64,000 nucleotides of DNA, from positions 62,001-126,000 of the forward strand of contig NZ_RZNB01000004.1 of assembly GCF_004078635.1 (NCBI RefSeq). Reading direction: 5' to 3'. The position numbers and the translations under genes are program-made. Under the pieces are notes generated by a model. The model was not told where the DNA came from. It ran no database searches and saw nothing but the letters and a program-made list of their open reading frames with translations. Below, piece by piece: positions 28,656 through 36,897 of the stretch; position 1 is the stretch's first letter, and the number at the start of each line of letters is the position of its first letter. The stretch comes from Labedella phragmitis (GTDB lineage: Bacteria > Actinomycetota > Actinomycetes > Actinomycetales > Microbacteriaceae).

Positions 28656-29596
28656 GCCACGACCACTCCGCGATCTACGCCGCCGGCGCCGTCTGCTGGC
28701 GTGTCGTCGACGGCAAGGTCATGGTGCTCCTCGTGCACCGGACCGCCTACGGCGACGTCACGATCCCCAAGGGCAAGGTCGACCCGGGTGAGAGCCTTCC
28801 ACAGACCGCCGTCCGCGAGATCAAGGAGGAGACCGGGCTGTCCGTGACCCTCGGCGTCCCGCTCGGAGCGGCCCAGTACCGCGTCCACTCGGGACGCGAG
28901 AAGATCGTGCACTACTGGGCCGCCGAGGTGTCCGACGCCGCGGTCCTCGCGTCGACATTCGTCCCGAACGCCGAGATCGCCGCGCTCGAGTGGGTCACGG
29001 TGAAACGCGCGCTCGCCTATGCGAGCTACGACCAGGACGTCGAGATCCTCCGGCATTTCTCGAAGCTCCTCGACGAGGGCGTCACGTCGACCTTCCCGAT
29101 CATCGTGCTGCGTCATGCCAAGGCGACGGCGCACAGCGAGTGGAGGGGCTCCGACGCGTCCCGTCCCCTCACCGCGCGCGGTGTGACGCAAGCCGCGTCG
29201 ATCGTGCCGAGTCTGCTCGCCTGGGGCCCCCGCCGCATCGTCTCGAGCTCGGCGGTCCGCTGCGTCACGACCGTCGCTCCCCTCGCCGCCGCCCTCGGGC
29301 GGAAGGCGCGCGTCACCGACGACCTCAGCCAGAACTCGTACGAGACGGGCGAGGCCGACGTGCGCGCCGTCGTCGGGAAGAGGATCGCCTCGGGCAAGGC
29401 CGCCGTGCTGTGCAGTCACGGCCCGCTCCTCCCCCTCATCCTGCGGGAGATCGCCCTCGCGACGGCGACTCCTGCCGGCTCCTACCTCTCGAGCGCCGCC
29501 GACCTCGAGCCCGCGGCCTTCTCCGTCGTCCACGTGTCCGCGACGGCGCCAGCCTCGGGGATCATCTCGATCGAGACGCACGAGCCGCGCGTCTGA
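28652..29596 (+). CDS. mutT1: Nudix hydrolase fused to histidine phosphatase (MutT1)
   Basis: Two-domain nucleotide-sanitising enzyme of 314 aa. Nudix box [23 protein letters not shown] at about residues 42-64, then a histidine-phosphatase domain beginning VLRHAKA, the RHG-type site, with a second His in [13 protein letters not shown]. Mycobacterial MutT1 degrades 8-oxo-dGTP/8-oxo-GTP and Ap4A-type dinucleotides. ATGA overlap with ppk1 means translational coupling, so it probably shares ppk1's Pho control. Confidence 0.93.
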   Translation: MSHDHSAIYAAGAVCWRVVDGKVMVLLVHRTAYGDVTIPKGKVDPGESLPQTAVREIKEETGLSVTLGVPLGAAQYRVHSGREKIVHYWAAEVSDAAVLASTFVPNAEIAALEWVTVKRALAYASYDQDVEILRHFSKLLDEGVTSTFPIIVLRHAKATAHSEWRGSDASRPLTARGVTQAASIVPSLLAWGPRRIVSSSAVRCVTTVAPLAAALGRKARVTDDLSQNSYETGEADVRAVVGKRIASGKAAVLCSHGPLLPLILREIALATATPAGSYLSSAADLEPAAFSVVHVSATAPASGIISIETHEPRV

Positions 29597-29648
29597 ACCC
29601 GGCGGTCCCGCGTGCTGACGCGGGGGCCGCGCACGACGGACAACAGTC

Positions 29649-29666
29649 GTTCACCTGTTGTTTACC
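29649..29666 (+). promoter_or_regulatory. PHO box upstream of pstS
   Basis: GTTCACC-TGTT-GTTTACC, an 11-nt-period direct repeat matching the PhoP/RegX3 consensus almost perfectly. It is 88 bp upstream of the pstS start, a position suitable for activation at the -35 region. Confidence 0.85.
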
Positions 29667-29753
29667 AACGTGATGGAGGCTCGTAAGGCCTCGGACCTAG
29701 CGTGAGGGCGGGCCATGCACCGGCCCTCCTCATCCCGAAGAAACGGACATCAC

Positions 29754-30854
29754 GTGAAGTTCAACACGTTCGGTCGCACCGCGGCCGTCACAGCACTCGC
29801 AGCACTCGCCCTGTCCGGGTGTGCCGCGAACGAGGACACCGCCGCTGGTGGAGGCAGCTCGGAGAGCGCGAGCGAACTCACCGGCACGCTCGTCGGCGCC
29901 GGCGCGTCGTCGCAGCAGTCGGCTCAGGAGGCCTGGACGACGGCCTTCCAGACCGCGAACCCCGACGTGACCATCGAGTACGACCCCGCCGGTTCCGGCG
30001 CGGGCCGCGACACCTTCCTCGCGGGCGGCAGCGCCTTCGCCGGTTCCGACCGTGCGTTCAAGGACGACGAGATCGCCGAGGGCGACTTCGCCGCGTGCGC
30101 CCCCGACACGGGCATCGTCGAGATCCCCGCGTACATCTCCCCGATCGCGGTCATCTTCAACCTCGAGGGAATCGACACGCTCAACCTCGACGCCGCGACG
30201 ATCGCCGGGATCTTCAACGGCAGCATCACGACGTGGAACGACGAGCAGATCGCGTCGCAGAACCCCGACGCCGAGCTGCCTGACACGGCGATCACGCCCG
30301 TCCACCGTCAGGACGACTCGGGCACGACCGAGAACTTCACCGAGTACCTCGGCGCCGCTGCTCCCGAGGTGTGGACCGACGAGGCCGATGGCGTCTGGCC
30401 GCTCGAGGGCGGCGAGGCCGCTTCGCAGACCTCCGGCATGATCGACGCCGTCACGGGTGGCGAAGGCACCGTCGGTTACGCCGACGCCTCGCGCGCCGGT
30501 GACCTCGGCACGGTCTCGGTCAAGGTCGGCGAAGAGTACGTGCCGTACTCCGCCGAGGCCGCCGCCGCGATCGTCGACGCCTCGCCGATGGCCGAGGGCC
30601 GCACGGAGGGTGACCTCGCCGTCGAGATCGACCGCACCTCGGAAGAGGCGGGCGTCTACCCCATCGTCCTCGTGAGCTACCTCATCGGTTGCGAGGAGTA
30701 CACGGACCCCGCGAGCGCCGAGCTCGTCAAGGCGTACTTCAGCTACATCGTGAGCGAAGAGGGCCAGCAGGAGGCCGCTGACGCCGCCGGCTCCGCCCCG
30801 ATCTCCTCCGACCTGTTCGACAAGGCCTCGGCCGCGATCGAGCTGATCAAGTAG
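29754..30854 (+). CDS. pstS: Phosphate-binding lipoprotein PstS
   Basis: High-affinity phosphate receptor of the Pst importer; 366 aa, lipid-anchored outside the membrane. Signal peptide with lipobox ALSGC; phosphate-binding loops GAGASSQQSAQEAW, AGSGAGRDTF, GSDRAF and HRQDDSGTTENFTEYL are all recognisable. GTG start chosen because it gives a compact n-region (KFNTFGRT) before the hydrophobic core. First gene of pstS-C-A-B, but a large hairpin separates it from pstC. Confidence 0.96.
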   Translation: MKFNTFGRTAAVTALAALALSGCAANEDTAAGGGSSESASELTGTLVGAGASSQQSAQEAWTTAFQTANPDVTIEYDPAGSGAGRDTFLAGGSAFAGSDRAFKDDEIAEGDFAACAPDTGIVEIPAYISPIAVIFNLEGIDTLNLDAATIAGIFNGSITTWNDEQIASQNPDAELPDTAITPVHRQDDSGTTENFTEYLGAAAPEVWTDEADGVWPLEGGEAASQTSGMIDAVTGGEGTVGYADASRAGDLGTVSVKVGEEYVPYSAEAAAAIVDASPMAEGRTEGDLAVEIDRTSEEAGVYPIVLVSYLIGCEEYTDPASAELVKAYFSYIVSEEGQQEAADAAGSAPISSDLFDKASAAIELIK

Positions 30855-30860
30855 TACGAC

Positions 30861-30908
30861 CGAGGGTGTGTCCGGGACGTCTCGCCAGACGTCCCGGACA
30901 CACCCTCG
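30861..30908 (+). terminator. Strong hairpin between pstS and pstC (attenuator/stabiliser)
   Basis: Perfect 22-bp inverted repeat (CGAGGGTGTGTCCGG... / ...CCGGACACACCCTCG) with loop CGCC, starting 6 bp after the pstS stop. There is no U-run after it, so it is more likely a 3'-end stabiliser or partial terminator that lets PstS be made in excess over PstCAB. Confidence 0.75.
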
Positions 30909-30913
30909 TCCCA

Positions 30914-30959
30914 CGCTCCGCCCCGCTCCACGCGCTCCACCCGCTCCACCCGCTCCATC
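30914..30959 (+). repeat. Five C-rich 9-bp repeats after the pstS hairpin
   Basis: CGCTCCGCC, CGCTCCACG, CGCTCCACC, CGCTCCACC, CGCTCCATC at 30914, 30924, 30933, 30942 and 30951. The stretch is C-rich and G-poor, so the RNA would be single-stranded, like a Rho-loading (rut) segment. It lies between the hairpin and the pstC start codon. Confidence 0.7.
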
Positions 30960-30984
30960 CCGACCCGACCGAGAGAGCCCGTTC

Positions 30985-31932
30985 ATGACCGCTTCAGCCA
31001 CCACCGCGCTGATACCCGCGAAACAGCGCCCCGGTGACCGCATCTTCTCCGGCAGCGCTCTCGTGGCCGGCTCGCTCATCCTCGCGGTGCTCGCGGCCGT
31101 TGCAGCGTTCCTCATCCTCCAGAGCGTCCCGGCCGTCACGACGAACCCCGAGGACATCTCGATCCTCCGGGGCGTGAACCTCGCCGAGTACGTCTGGCCC
31201 CTCATCTTCGGCACGCTCTGGTCGGCGACGATCGCCCTCGTCCTGGCCGTCCCGGTCGCGATCGGCATCGCCCTCTTCATCAGCCACTACGCGCCCCGTC
31301 GGCTCGCCCAGGGCCTCGGCTACGTGATCGACCTCCTGGCCGCCGTGCCGTCGGTCGTCTTCGGCCTCTGGGGCGGAAACGTCCTCGCGCCTGCCGTCCA
31401 GCCCTTCTACTCGTGGCTCGAGCAGAACGCCGGCTGGTTCCCGCTCTTCGCCGGGCCCGCTTCGGGCACCGGCCGCACGATCCTCACGGCCTCGGTGGTG
31501 CTCGCCGTCATGATCCTCCCGATCATCACCGCCATCTGCCGCGAGGTCTTCCTGCAGACCCCCGTCCTCCACGAAGAGGCGGCCCTCGCGCTCGGTGCGA
31601 CGCGCTGGGAGATGATCCGCATGGCCGTCCTCCCGTTCGGTCGCGCCGGCATCGTGTCCGCCGCGATGCTCGGCCTCGGTCGCGCGCTCGGCGAGACCAT
31701 GGCCGTCGCGATGGTGCTCTCCGCCTCGGGAGGCGTGACCTTCAACCTCATCAGCTCGAGCAACCCGAGCACGATCGCCGCGAACATCGCCCTGAGCTTC
31801 CCCGAGGCCTACGGCGTGAACGTCAACGTCCTCATCGCCACGGGCCTCATCCTCTTCGCGATCACCCTCCTCGTGAACACGATCGCCCGCATCGTCGTGA
31901 ACCGCCGCAAAGACTTCTCTGGAGCGAACTGA
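30985..31932 (+). CDS. pstC: Phosphate ABC permease PstC
   Basis: Inner-membrane channel subunit of the Pst importer; 315 aa with about six helices. Binding-protein-dependent transport signature present: EEAALALGATRWEMIRMAVLPFGRAGI (the EAA loop that docks on PstB). Start MTASATTAL at 30985 follows GAGAGAG; earlier in-frame Met lies inside the hairpin. Stop overlaps the pstA start (TGATG). Confidence 0.96.
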   Translation: MTASATTALIPAKQRPGDRIFSGSALVAGSLILAVLAAVAAFLILQSVPAVTTNPEDISILRGVNLAEYVWPLIFGTLWSATIALVLAVPVAIGIALFISHYAPRRLAQGLGYVIDLLAAVPSVVFGLWGGNVLAPAVQPFYSWLEQNAGWFPLFAGPASGTGRTILTASVVLAVMILPIITAICREVFLQTPVLHEEAALALGATRWEMIRMAVLPFGRAGIVSAAMLGLGRALGETMAVAMVLSASGGVTFNLISSSNPSTIAANIALSFPEAYGVNVNVLIATGLILFAITLLVNTIARIVVNRRKDFSGAN

Positions 31933-33035
31933 TGTCACAGCTCACCGCACCGCCGAAGGCCGGCGCCCCCACGGGAGCGATGCCCAACTCGTACGCGACG
32001 GGTCGACTCCCCCGCTTCGTGCCGTTGATCGTCCTCGCCGGCTCCCTCGTCATCATGTTCGCCGTCTTCGCCCTCTTCGCGACGGCCGACCCCTCTGGCG
32101 GCTTCAACGCCGCCGGAGCGGTGTTCCTCGCCGTCGTCCTCTACGGGGCCGTCATATACTTCGTGGCCCGCATGATCGAGGGACCGCGCCGCGCGAAGGA
32201 CCGTCTCGTGACGACCCTCGTGACGCTCGCCTTCGTGATCGCGCTCCTGCCCCTCGTCTCCCTCCTCTCGACGGTGCTGCTCAACGGCACCGCGCGTTTG
32301 GACCTCACGTTCTTCACGAACTCGATGCGCAACGTCGTGGGAGAGGGCGGTGGCGCGCTCCACGCCGTCACCGGCACCCTGTTCATGACCGGTGCCGCCG
32401 CGATCATCTCGATCCCGATCGGACTGCTCACGTCGATCTACCTCGTCGAGTACGGTCGCGGCCGACTCGCCCAGGCGATCACGTTCTTCGTGGACGTCAT
32501 GACGGGTATCCCGTCGATCGTCGCCGGACTCTTCGCGTACACGCTCTTCGTGATCATCTTCGGCCCGGGCGTCCGCCTCGGCATCGCTGGTGCCATCGCC
32601 CTCGCCGTCCTCATGATCCCCGTGGTCGTGCGATCGAGCGAGGAGATGCTCCGCCTCGTGCCGAACGAGCTGCGGGAGGCGGCCTTCGCGCTCGGCGTCC
32701 CGAAGTGGCTCGTCGTCCTCAAGGTCGTGCTGCCCACGTCGATCGCCGGACTCACGACGGGCATCATGCTGTCGATCTCCCGCGTCATCGGCGAGACGGC
32801 TCCGCTGCTCGTCGCCGCCGGCTACACGAACAACATGAACTACGACCTCTTCGAGGGCCGTATGCAGAGCCTCCCCGTCTTCGTCTACAGCTCGTACGTC
32901 AGCCAGGGAACCGAGGCGCAGGCCTACCTCGACCGGGCCTGGACCGGAGCGCTCACCCTCATCCTCATCGTCATGGCACTCAACCTGCTGGCCCGCTTCA
33001 TCGCCCGCGCGTTCTCGCCGAAGCTCAGCCGCTAA
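31932..33035 (+). CDS. pstA: Phosphate ABC permease PstA
   Basis: Second channel subunit, 367 aa, about eight hydrophobic segments including an N-terminal pair ([39 protein letters not shown]) that precedes the six-helix core. EAA loop [30 protein letters not shown]. Coupled to pstC by a 1-nt overlap; pstB starts 22 bp later. Confidence 0.96.
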   Translation: MSQLTAPPKAGAPTGAMPNSYATGRLPRFVPLIVLAGSLVIMFAVFALFATADPSGGFNAAGAVFLAVVLYGAVIYFVARMIEGPRRAKDRLVTTLVTLAFVIALLPLVSLLSTVLLNGTARLDLTFFTNSMRNVVGEGGGALHAVTGTLFMTGAAAIISIPIGLLTSIYLVEYGRGRLAQAITFFVDVMTGIPSIVAGLFAYTLFVIIFGPGVRLGIAGAIALAVLMIPVVVRSSEEMLRLVPNELREAAFALGVPKWLVVLKVVLPTSIAGLTTGIMLSISRVIGETAPLLVAAGYTNNMNYDLFEGRMQSLPVFVYSSYVSQGTEAQAYLDRAWTGALTLILIVMALNLLARFIARAFSPKLSR

Positions 33036-33057
33036 CCCGACCCGAAAGACCACACAC

Positions 33058-33837
33058 GTGTCCAAGCGCATCGAAGTCAACGACCTCAACGTCTACTACT
33101 CCAAGTTCCTCGCCGTCGAAGGCGTGAGCCTCACGATCGAGCCCCGCAGCGTCACAGCCTTCATCGGCCCGTCGGGCTGCGGGAAGTCGACCTTCCTCCG
33201 CACGCTCAACCGCATGCACGAGGTCATCCCCGGCGCTCGCGTTGAGGGCGAGGTCCTCGTCGACGGCGACGACCTCTACGGCGCCGGCGTCGACCCGGTT
33301 CTCGTCCGTCGCCAGGTCGGCATGGTGTTCCAGCGTCCCAACCCGTTCCCCACGATGTCGATCCGGGAGAACGTCCTCGCGGGCGTCTCGCTCAACAACC
33401 GTCGCATGTCGCGCTCGGAGTCGGACGAGCTCGTCGAGCGCTCCCTGCAGGGCGCGAACCTGTGGAACGAGGTCAAGGACCGGCTCGACAGGCCGGGCTC
33501 GGGCCTCTCGGGCGGACAGCAGCAGCGTCTCTGCATCGCTCGCGCGATCGCCGTCTCCCCCGACATCCTGCTCATGGACGAGCCCTGCTCGGCTCTCGAC
33601 CCGATCTCGACGCTCGCGATCGAGGACCTCATCGAGGAGCTCAAGAAGGAGTACACGATCGTGATCGTGACCCACAACATGCAGCAGGCGAGCCGCGTGA
33701 GCGACCGCACCGCGTTCTTCAACATCGCCGGCACCGGCAAGCCGGGCAAGCTCATCGAATACGACGACACCAACACGATCTTCACGCAGCCGTCCGTGCA
33801 GGCGACCGAGGACTACGTCTCCGGCCGCTTCGGTTGA
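33058..33837 (+). CDS. pstB: Phosphate ABC ATPase PstB
   Basis: Energises phosphate import; 259 aa. Walker [10 protein letters not shown] (residues 37-45), Q-loop [12 protein letters not shown], signature [16 protein letters not shown], Walker [13 protein letters not shown], switch His VTHNMQQA, and the PstB-typical end SGRFG. GTG start; the upstream AAAGACC gives only a weak ribosome site, so coupling to pstA is likely. A terminator follows, ending the pst operon. Confidence 0.97.
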   Translation: MSKRIEVNDLNVYYSKFLAVEGVSLTIEPRSVTAFIGPSGCGKSTFLRTLNRMHEVIPGARVEGEVLVDGDDLYGAGVDPVLVRRQVGMVFQRPNPFPTMSIRENVLAGVSLNNRRMSRSESDELVERSLQGANLWNEVKDRLDRPGSGLSGGQQQRLCIARAIAVSPDILLMDEPCSALDPISTLAIEDLIEELKKEYTIVIVTHNMQQASRVSDRTAFFNIAGTGKPGKLIEYDDTNTIFTQPSVQATEDYVSGRFG

Positions 33838-33857
33838 TCCGGCCGCTTCCCTGAGAC

Positions 33858-33897
33858 GACGAACGCCGCGCTCCCCTTCGGGATCGCGGCGTTCGTC
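33858..33897. terminator. Bidirectional terminator, pstB / rskA
   Basis: 13-bp perfect stem GACGAACGCCGCG / CGCGGCGTTCGTC with an inner TCCC/GGGA stem and CTTC loop, 20 bp after the pstB stop. Also downstream of the convergent rskA. Confidence 0.85.
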
Positions 33898-34005
33898 GCA
33901 TCACCGGCAGGCCGCATCGTGAATCACCGCGGCGACGACGAATCCCCCGGACTCCGCGGGCGTTCGCGGTGTCCGGGGGATCCGGTGTCGGTGGATCCGG
34001 GCGGA

Positions 34006-34899
34006 TCAGACCGGCTCGACGACGAGGACGGGGTCTGTCGTGGGGGTTCCCCCTGAGCCGCCGGACTTCTCGATCGTGACCGCGACGATGTCGCCGGCGT
34101 CCATGCCACCGGCGAGCACTCCCCACCCGGTGCCGTCGGCGCCCGTGTCGAAGATGCCGGCGGAGACCGGACCGGCCTCGTCGATGTACCAGAGCTCGTA
34201 GGTCTTGCCGCTCGGAAGCTGCGGCAGCCCGTTGACGACGAGCACGGACTTGCCGAGCTCACCCGACCAGACGAGCGTCGCGGTGCCGCCCTCGCCATCG
34301 ACCTCGACCGTCGTGCGCTGCACGTCGGAGGCCGAGTTGACCTCGGCGAGCGCGACGGCCTGGGGCAACTGGTTGCCGTTCTCGACGATGCCGACGAACA
34401 TGCTCGACCCCACGATGACGGCTCCGACCGCTGCGGCAGCGACGGCGTACGACAGCGGCTTCGAGTACCAGCGACGATTCGCGCGTTCCTGGGCCTTCCG
34501 GATCTGACCGGGGGTCAACTGCGAACGTCGGTCGGTCGTGGCCGGGGCGGTGACCGCACCCGCCGCACTGTGCTCCTCCGTCGGGACGGCGGCGATCGCC
34601 GGAGCGGGGACGGGTCGCGCATCGGGTGCCGGGTCGACGGCGTGCCGGGACCGAGACTCGCTCGACTGCTGCGGTGTCGTCGCTATGCGCGCCATGAGCG
34701 CGGCCTTCAGGTCCGTGGGCGGATCGACGGGTTCGAGGGCGAGGCCGAGGGCGGCCGAGACATCCTCGAACGATTCGAGCTGCTCGCGAGCGGCCGGAGA
34801 CGACTCCAGTTCCTTCTCGAAGGCGGCCGCCTCGTCGGCGTCGAGCCCCCCAGCGGCATACACGCTCGCGTCGAAGCCCGGATTGTTGGTGCTGCTCAT
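34006..34899 (-). CDS. rskA: Anti-sigma factor, RskA-like
   Basis: Single-pass regulator of 297 aa that holds the adjacent sigma factor inactive. Cytoplasmic N-terminal sigma-binding helices (GFDASVYAAGGLDADEAAAFEKEL, the anti-sigma-domain pattern), a Pro/Ala linker, one membrane helix (YAVAAAAVGAVIVGSSMFVG, about residues 150-170), and an extracellular RskA domain (ATLVWSGELGKSVLVVNGLPQLPSGKTYELWYIDEAGPVSAGIF). Activation would be by regulated proteolysis. Starts 4 nt before the sigK stop (ATGA overlap). Confidence 0.92.
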   Translation of the reverse strand: MSSTNNPGFDASVYAAGGLDADEAAAFEKELESSPAAREQLESFEDVSAALGLALEPVDPPTDLKAALMARIATTPQQSSESRSRHAVDPAPDARPVPAPAIAAVPTEEHSAAGAVTAPATTDRRSQLTPGQIRKAQERANRRWYSKPLSYAVAAAAVGAVIVGSSMFVGIVENGNQLPQAVALAEVNSASDVQRTTVEVDGEGGTATLVWSGELGKSVLVVNGLPQLPSGKTYELWYIDEAGPVSAGIFDTGADGTGWGVLAGGMDAGDIVAVTIEKSGGSGGTPTTDPVLVVEPV

Positions 34900-35606
34900 G
34901 ATGCCACCCCCATTTCATCTCTCAGACGGATCATGCCGTCACGTATTCGTGTCTTCACGGTGCCGAGCGGCACCCCGAGCATCTCGGAGACCTCGCTGTG
35001 GCTGTAGCCCCCGTAGTACGCCAGAGTGACGGCCTCGCGCTGCAGGTCCGTGAGGCTGCCGAGTGCTCGCTCCACCCGCTCGTTCTCGAGCCGGAGCTCC
35101 GCGGTCTCGGCGACGGTGTCGTAGTCGATCGCGTGGTCGCGGATGCCCACTCGGAGATCGCGCTCCCTGCTGGCCTGTGAAGCCCGCACGCGATCGACAG
35201 CACGACGATGCGCGATCGTCATGACCCACGTCGTCACTCCACCCTTGTTCGGAGCATAACGGGGAGCGGTTTGCCAGAGTTCGACGAAGATCTCCTGCGT
35301 CACCTCCTCCGATTGAGAGGGGTCGACGAGCACACGGCGGACGATCGCGAAGACGCGGGATGCGAGCCGGTCGTAGAAGTCTCCGAAGGCGAGCTGATCA
35401 CCGGACGCGATCCGGGAGACGAGGAGCTGGAGCTCCGCTGCGGCGGTCTCCGCCGTCTGCTTCTGCTGGGCTCGCGCCTCGGTGCTCGTGTCTTCGCTTG
35501 CCACGGACTCAAGCATGCCAAACAATCCGGAGAACTCCGGCATCCACTCGCCCGGAGGGGCTGCACTGCTATGCGAACGTGGCGGTGCGACATCCGTCGT
35601 CAACAT
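34896..35606 (-). CDS. sigK: RNA polymerase ECF sigma factor, SigK-like
   Basis: Alternative sigma factor of 236 aa. Sigma2 region [23 protein letters not shown]...[13 protein letters not shown]...[15 protein letters not shown], and sigma4 with [51 protein letters not shown]. Start at 35606 is backed by an AAGGAG ribosome site 8-9 nt upstream; later Met codons have none. It pairs with rskA and is divergent from a fasciclin lipoprotein, the arrangement of M. tuberculosis SigK-RskA, whose regulon includes the fasciclin proteins MPT70/MPT83. Confidence 0.92.
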   Translation of the reverse strand: MLTTDVAPPRSHSSAAPPGEWMPEFSGLFGMLESVASEDTSTEARAQQKQTAETAAAELQLLVSRIASGDQLAFGDFYDRLASRVFAIVRRVLVDPSQSEEVTQEIFVELWQTAPRYAPNKGGVTTWVMTIAHRRAVDRVRASQASRERDLRVGIRDHAIDYDTVAETAELRLENERVERALGSLTDLQREAVTLAYYGGYSHSEVSEMLGVPLGTVKTRIRDGMIRLRDEMGVAS

Positions 35607-35951
35607 GAATCCGCTCCTTCCGAGCGCCGCTTTCCTCGGATGCGTCCCCACTGCCGACCGGATGAGCGGACCGTTCGCGGGGTCGACGGCACTTCGGGAA
35701 CAGTTCGGGACCACGGCGTGATCGGGTTGCTCGGAACGCCGCTCGATCCGCGGAATCGTGCGGACAGGACGAGCTGGGAGACGGATTTCGACTTTCTGCG
35801 TATAGAGGTACGACTCGGGCCCTCGGCGAGGAATCGCGCACGAATGTCCAATCCCTTCCCGTCCAGGTTCCGAATGCCCCATCGAGAGCCGCGGTACAGC
35901 GGCCACGCAAGCCGGCGGATCGTCGGCCTCACAATCACAAGGAGTGTTCTC
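35607..35951. other. 345-bp control region between sigK and the fasciclin gene
   Basis: No credible gene. It must hold the divergent promoters of sigK-rskA and the fasciclin lipoprotein. I see one ECF-like promoter facing the fasciclin gene (separate entry) and no convincing counterpart facing sigK. Confidence 0.6.
35848..35875 (+). promoter_or_regulatory. Candidate SigK-type promoter for the fasciclin gene
   Basis: CCAATCC (35848-35854) and CCGAAT (35870-35875). From memory, mycobacterial SigK promoters resemble CCATCC at -35 and CGAAT at -10 with a 16-17-nt spacer; here ATCC and CGAAT are 16 nt apart. It lies about 75 bp upstream of the fasciclin start. Confidence 0.5.
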
Positions 35952-36611
35952 ATGCGAGTGAAGAAGCGCAATCTCATGGCTGTCCTGTCCCTCAGTGCCG
36001 TTGCGGCGTTCGGCCTCGCCGGCTGTTCGACCGGCACCTCGTCCGGCGACGCGGCCAGCGAGGAGCCCTCGATGACCGAGGAGACCACGATGCCGAGCAC
36101 CGAGGAGATGGACCCCGCGATGAACCTCGTCGGCCCCGGCTGCGCCGACTACGCCGAGGCCGTTCCGGACGGCGACGGATCCGTCGCCGGTATGGCTGAA
36201 GACCCGGTGGCCGTCGCCGCCTCGAACAACCCGCTGCTCACGCAGCTCACGGCTGCCGTCTCCGGCCAGCTGAACCCGGACGTCGACCTCGTCGACACGC
36301 TCAACGGTGGGGAGTTCACCGTCTTCGCTCCGGTCGATGACGCCTTCGCAGCCGTCGACGCTGCGACGCTCGAGGCCCTCAAGTCGGACGCCGACCTGCT
36401 CACGAGCATCCTCACCTACCACGTCGTCCCCGGCCAGCTCGCTCCTGACGCTGTCGTCGGCGAGCACGCCACCGTTCAGGGCGGCATGGTCGAGGTGACC
36501 GGTGAGGGCGACGCCCTCATGGTCAACGACGCCAACGTCATCTGCGGCGGCGTCACCACCGCCAACGCGACGGTGTACCTCATCGACGGCATCCTCATGC
36601 CCGCCATGTGA
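35952..36611 (+). CDS. Fasciclin-domain lipoprotein (MPT83/MPT70-like)
   Basis: Secreted lipid-anchored protein of 219 aa. Lipobox AAFGLAGC (Cys25), an acidic Ser/Thr/Glu/Met-rich spacer, then the FAS1 domain: [69 protein letters not shown], with H1 and H2 boxes intact. FAS1 domains mediate adhesion or surface interactions. Divergent from sigK-rskA and probably the main SigK target. Ribosome site GGAG 8 nt upstream. Confidence 0.93.
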   Translation: MRVKKRNLMAVLSLSAVAAFGLAGCSTGTSSGDAASEEPSMTEETTMPSTEEMDPAMNLVGPGCADYAEAVPDGDGSVAGMAEDPVAVAASNNPLLTQLTAAVSGQLNPDVDLVDTLNGGEFTVFAPVDDAFAAVDAATLEALKSDADLLTSILTYHVVPGQLAPDAVVGEHATVQGGMVEVTGEGDALMVNDANVICGGVTTANATVYLIDGILMPAM

Positions 36612-36650
36612 TGACGCATCACCCCTGATCGCGCTCCGGCGCCATCCATC

Positions 36651-36682
36651 GGAACGGCCATGGCTCACGCCATGGCCGTTCC
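36651..36682 (+). terminator. Inverted repeat after the fasciclin gene
   Basis: Perfect 14-bp stem GGAACGGCCATGGC / GCCATGGCCGTTCC with loop TCAC, 40 bp past the stop codon. No U-tract, so termination may be partial. Confidence 0.65.
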
Positions 36683-36755
36683 GTCGTGCGCGGCATGGTC
36701 CATGTCGATGCGTGAGGCGCAAGACCCGAGTGGTCCTCAAATTGGTCCTAGCGGC

Positions 36756-36773
36756 GTCCCCCATGCGGGGGAC
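36756..36773 (+). promoter_or_regulatory. Palindrome and -10-like site before the metallophosphoesterase
   Basis: GTCCCCC-ATGC-GGGGGAC abuts a -10-like CATACT (36773-36778), about 120 bp upstream of the start codon. A G/C palindrome touching the -10 would be a natural repressor or activator site. A TGGTCCT direct repeat (12-nt period) lies just upstream near 36731-36749. Confidence 0.4.
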
Positions 36774-36897
36774 ATACTGTCTCTGATGCGTGCTCCCCCG
36801 AGCCCGCTCCCCCGGACCGCCCCGCTTCTCACCCCCCGTCCCGCTCGGCCGCGCGCCGGGCATCTCCGGGTGACGAGCTCGCACAGGAAAGCAGCCC

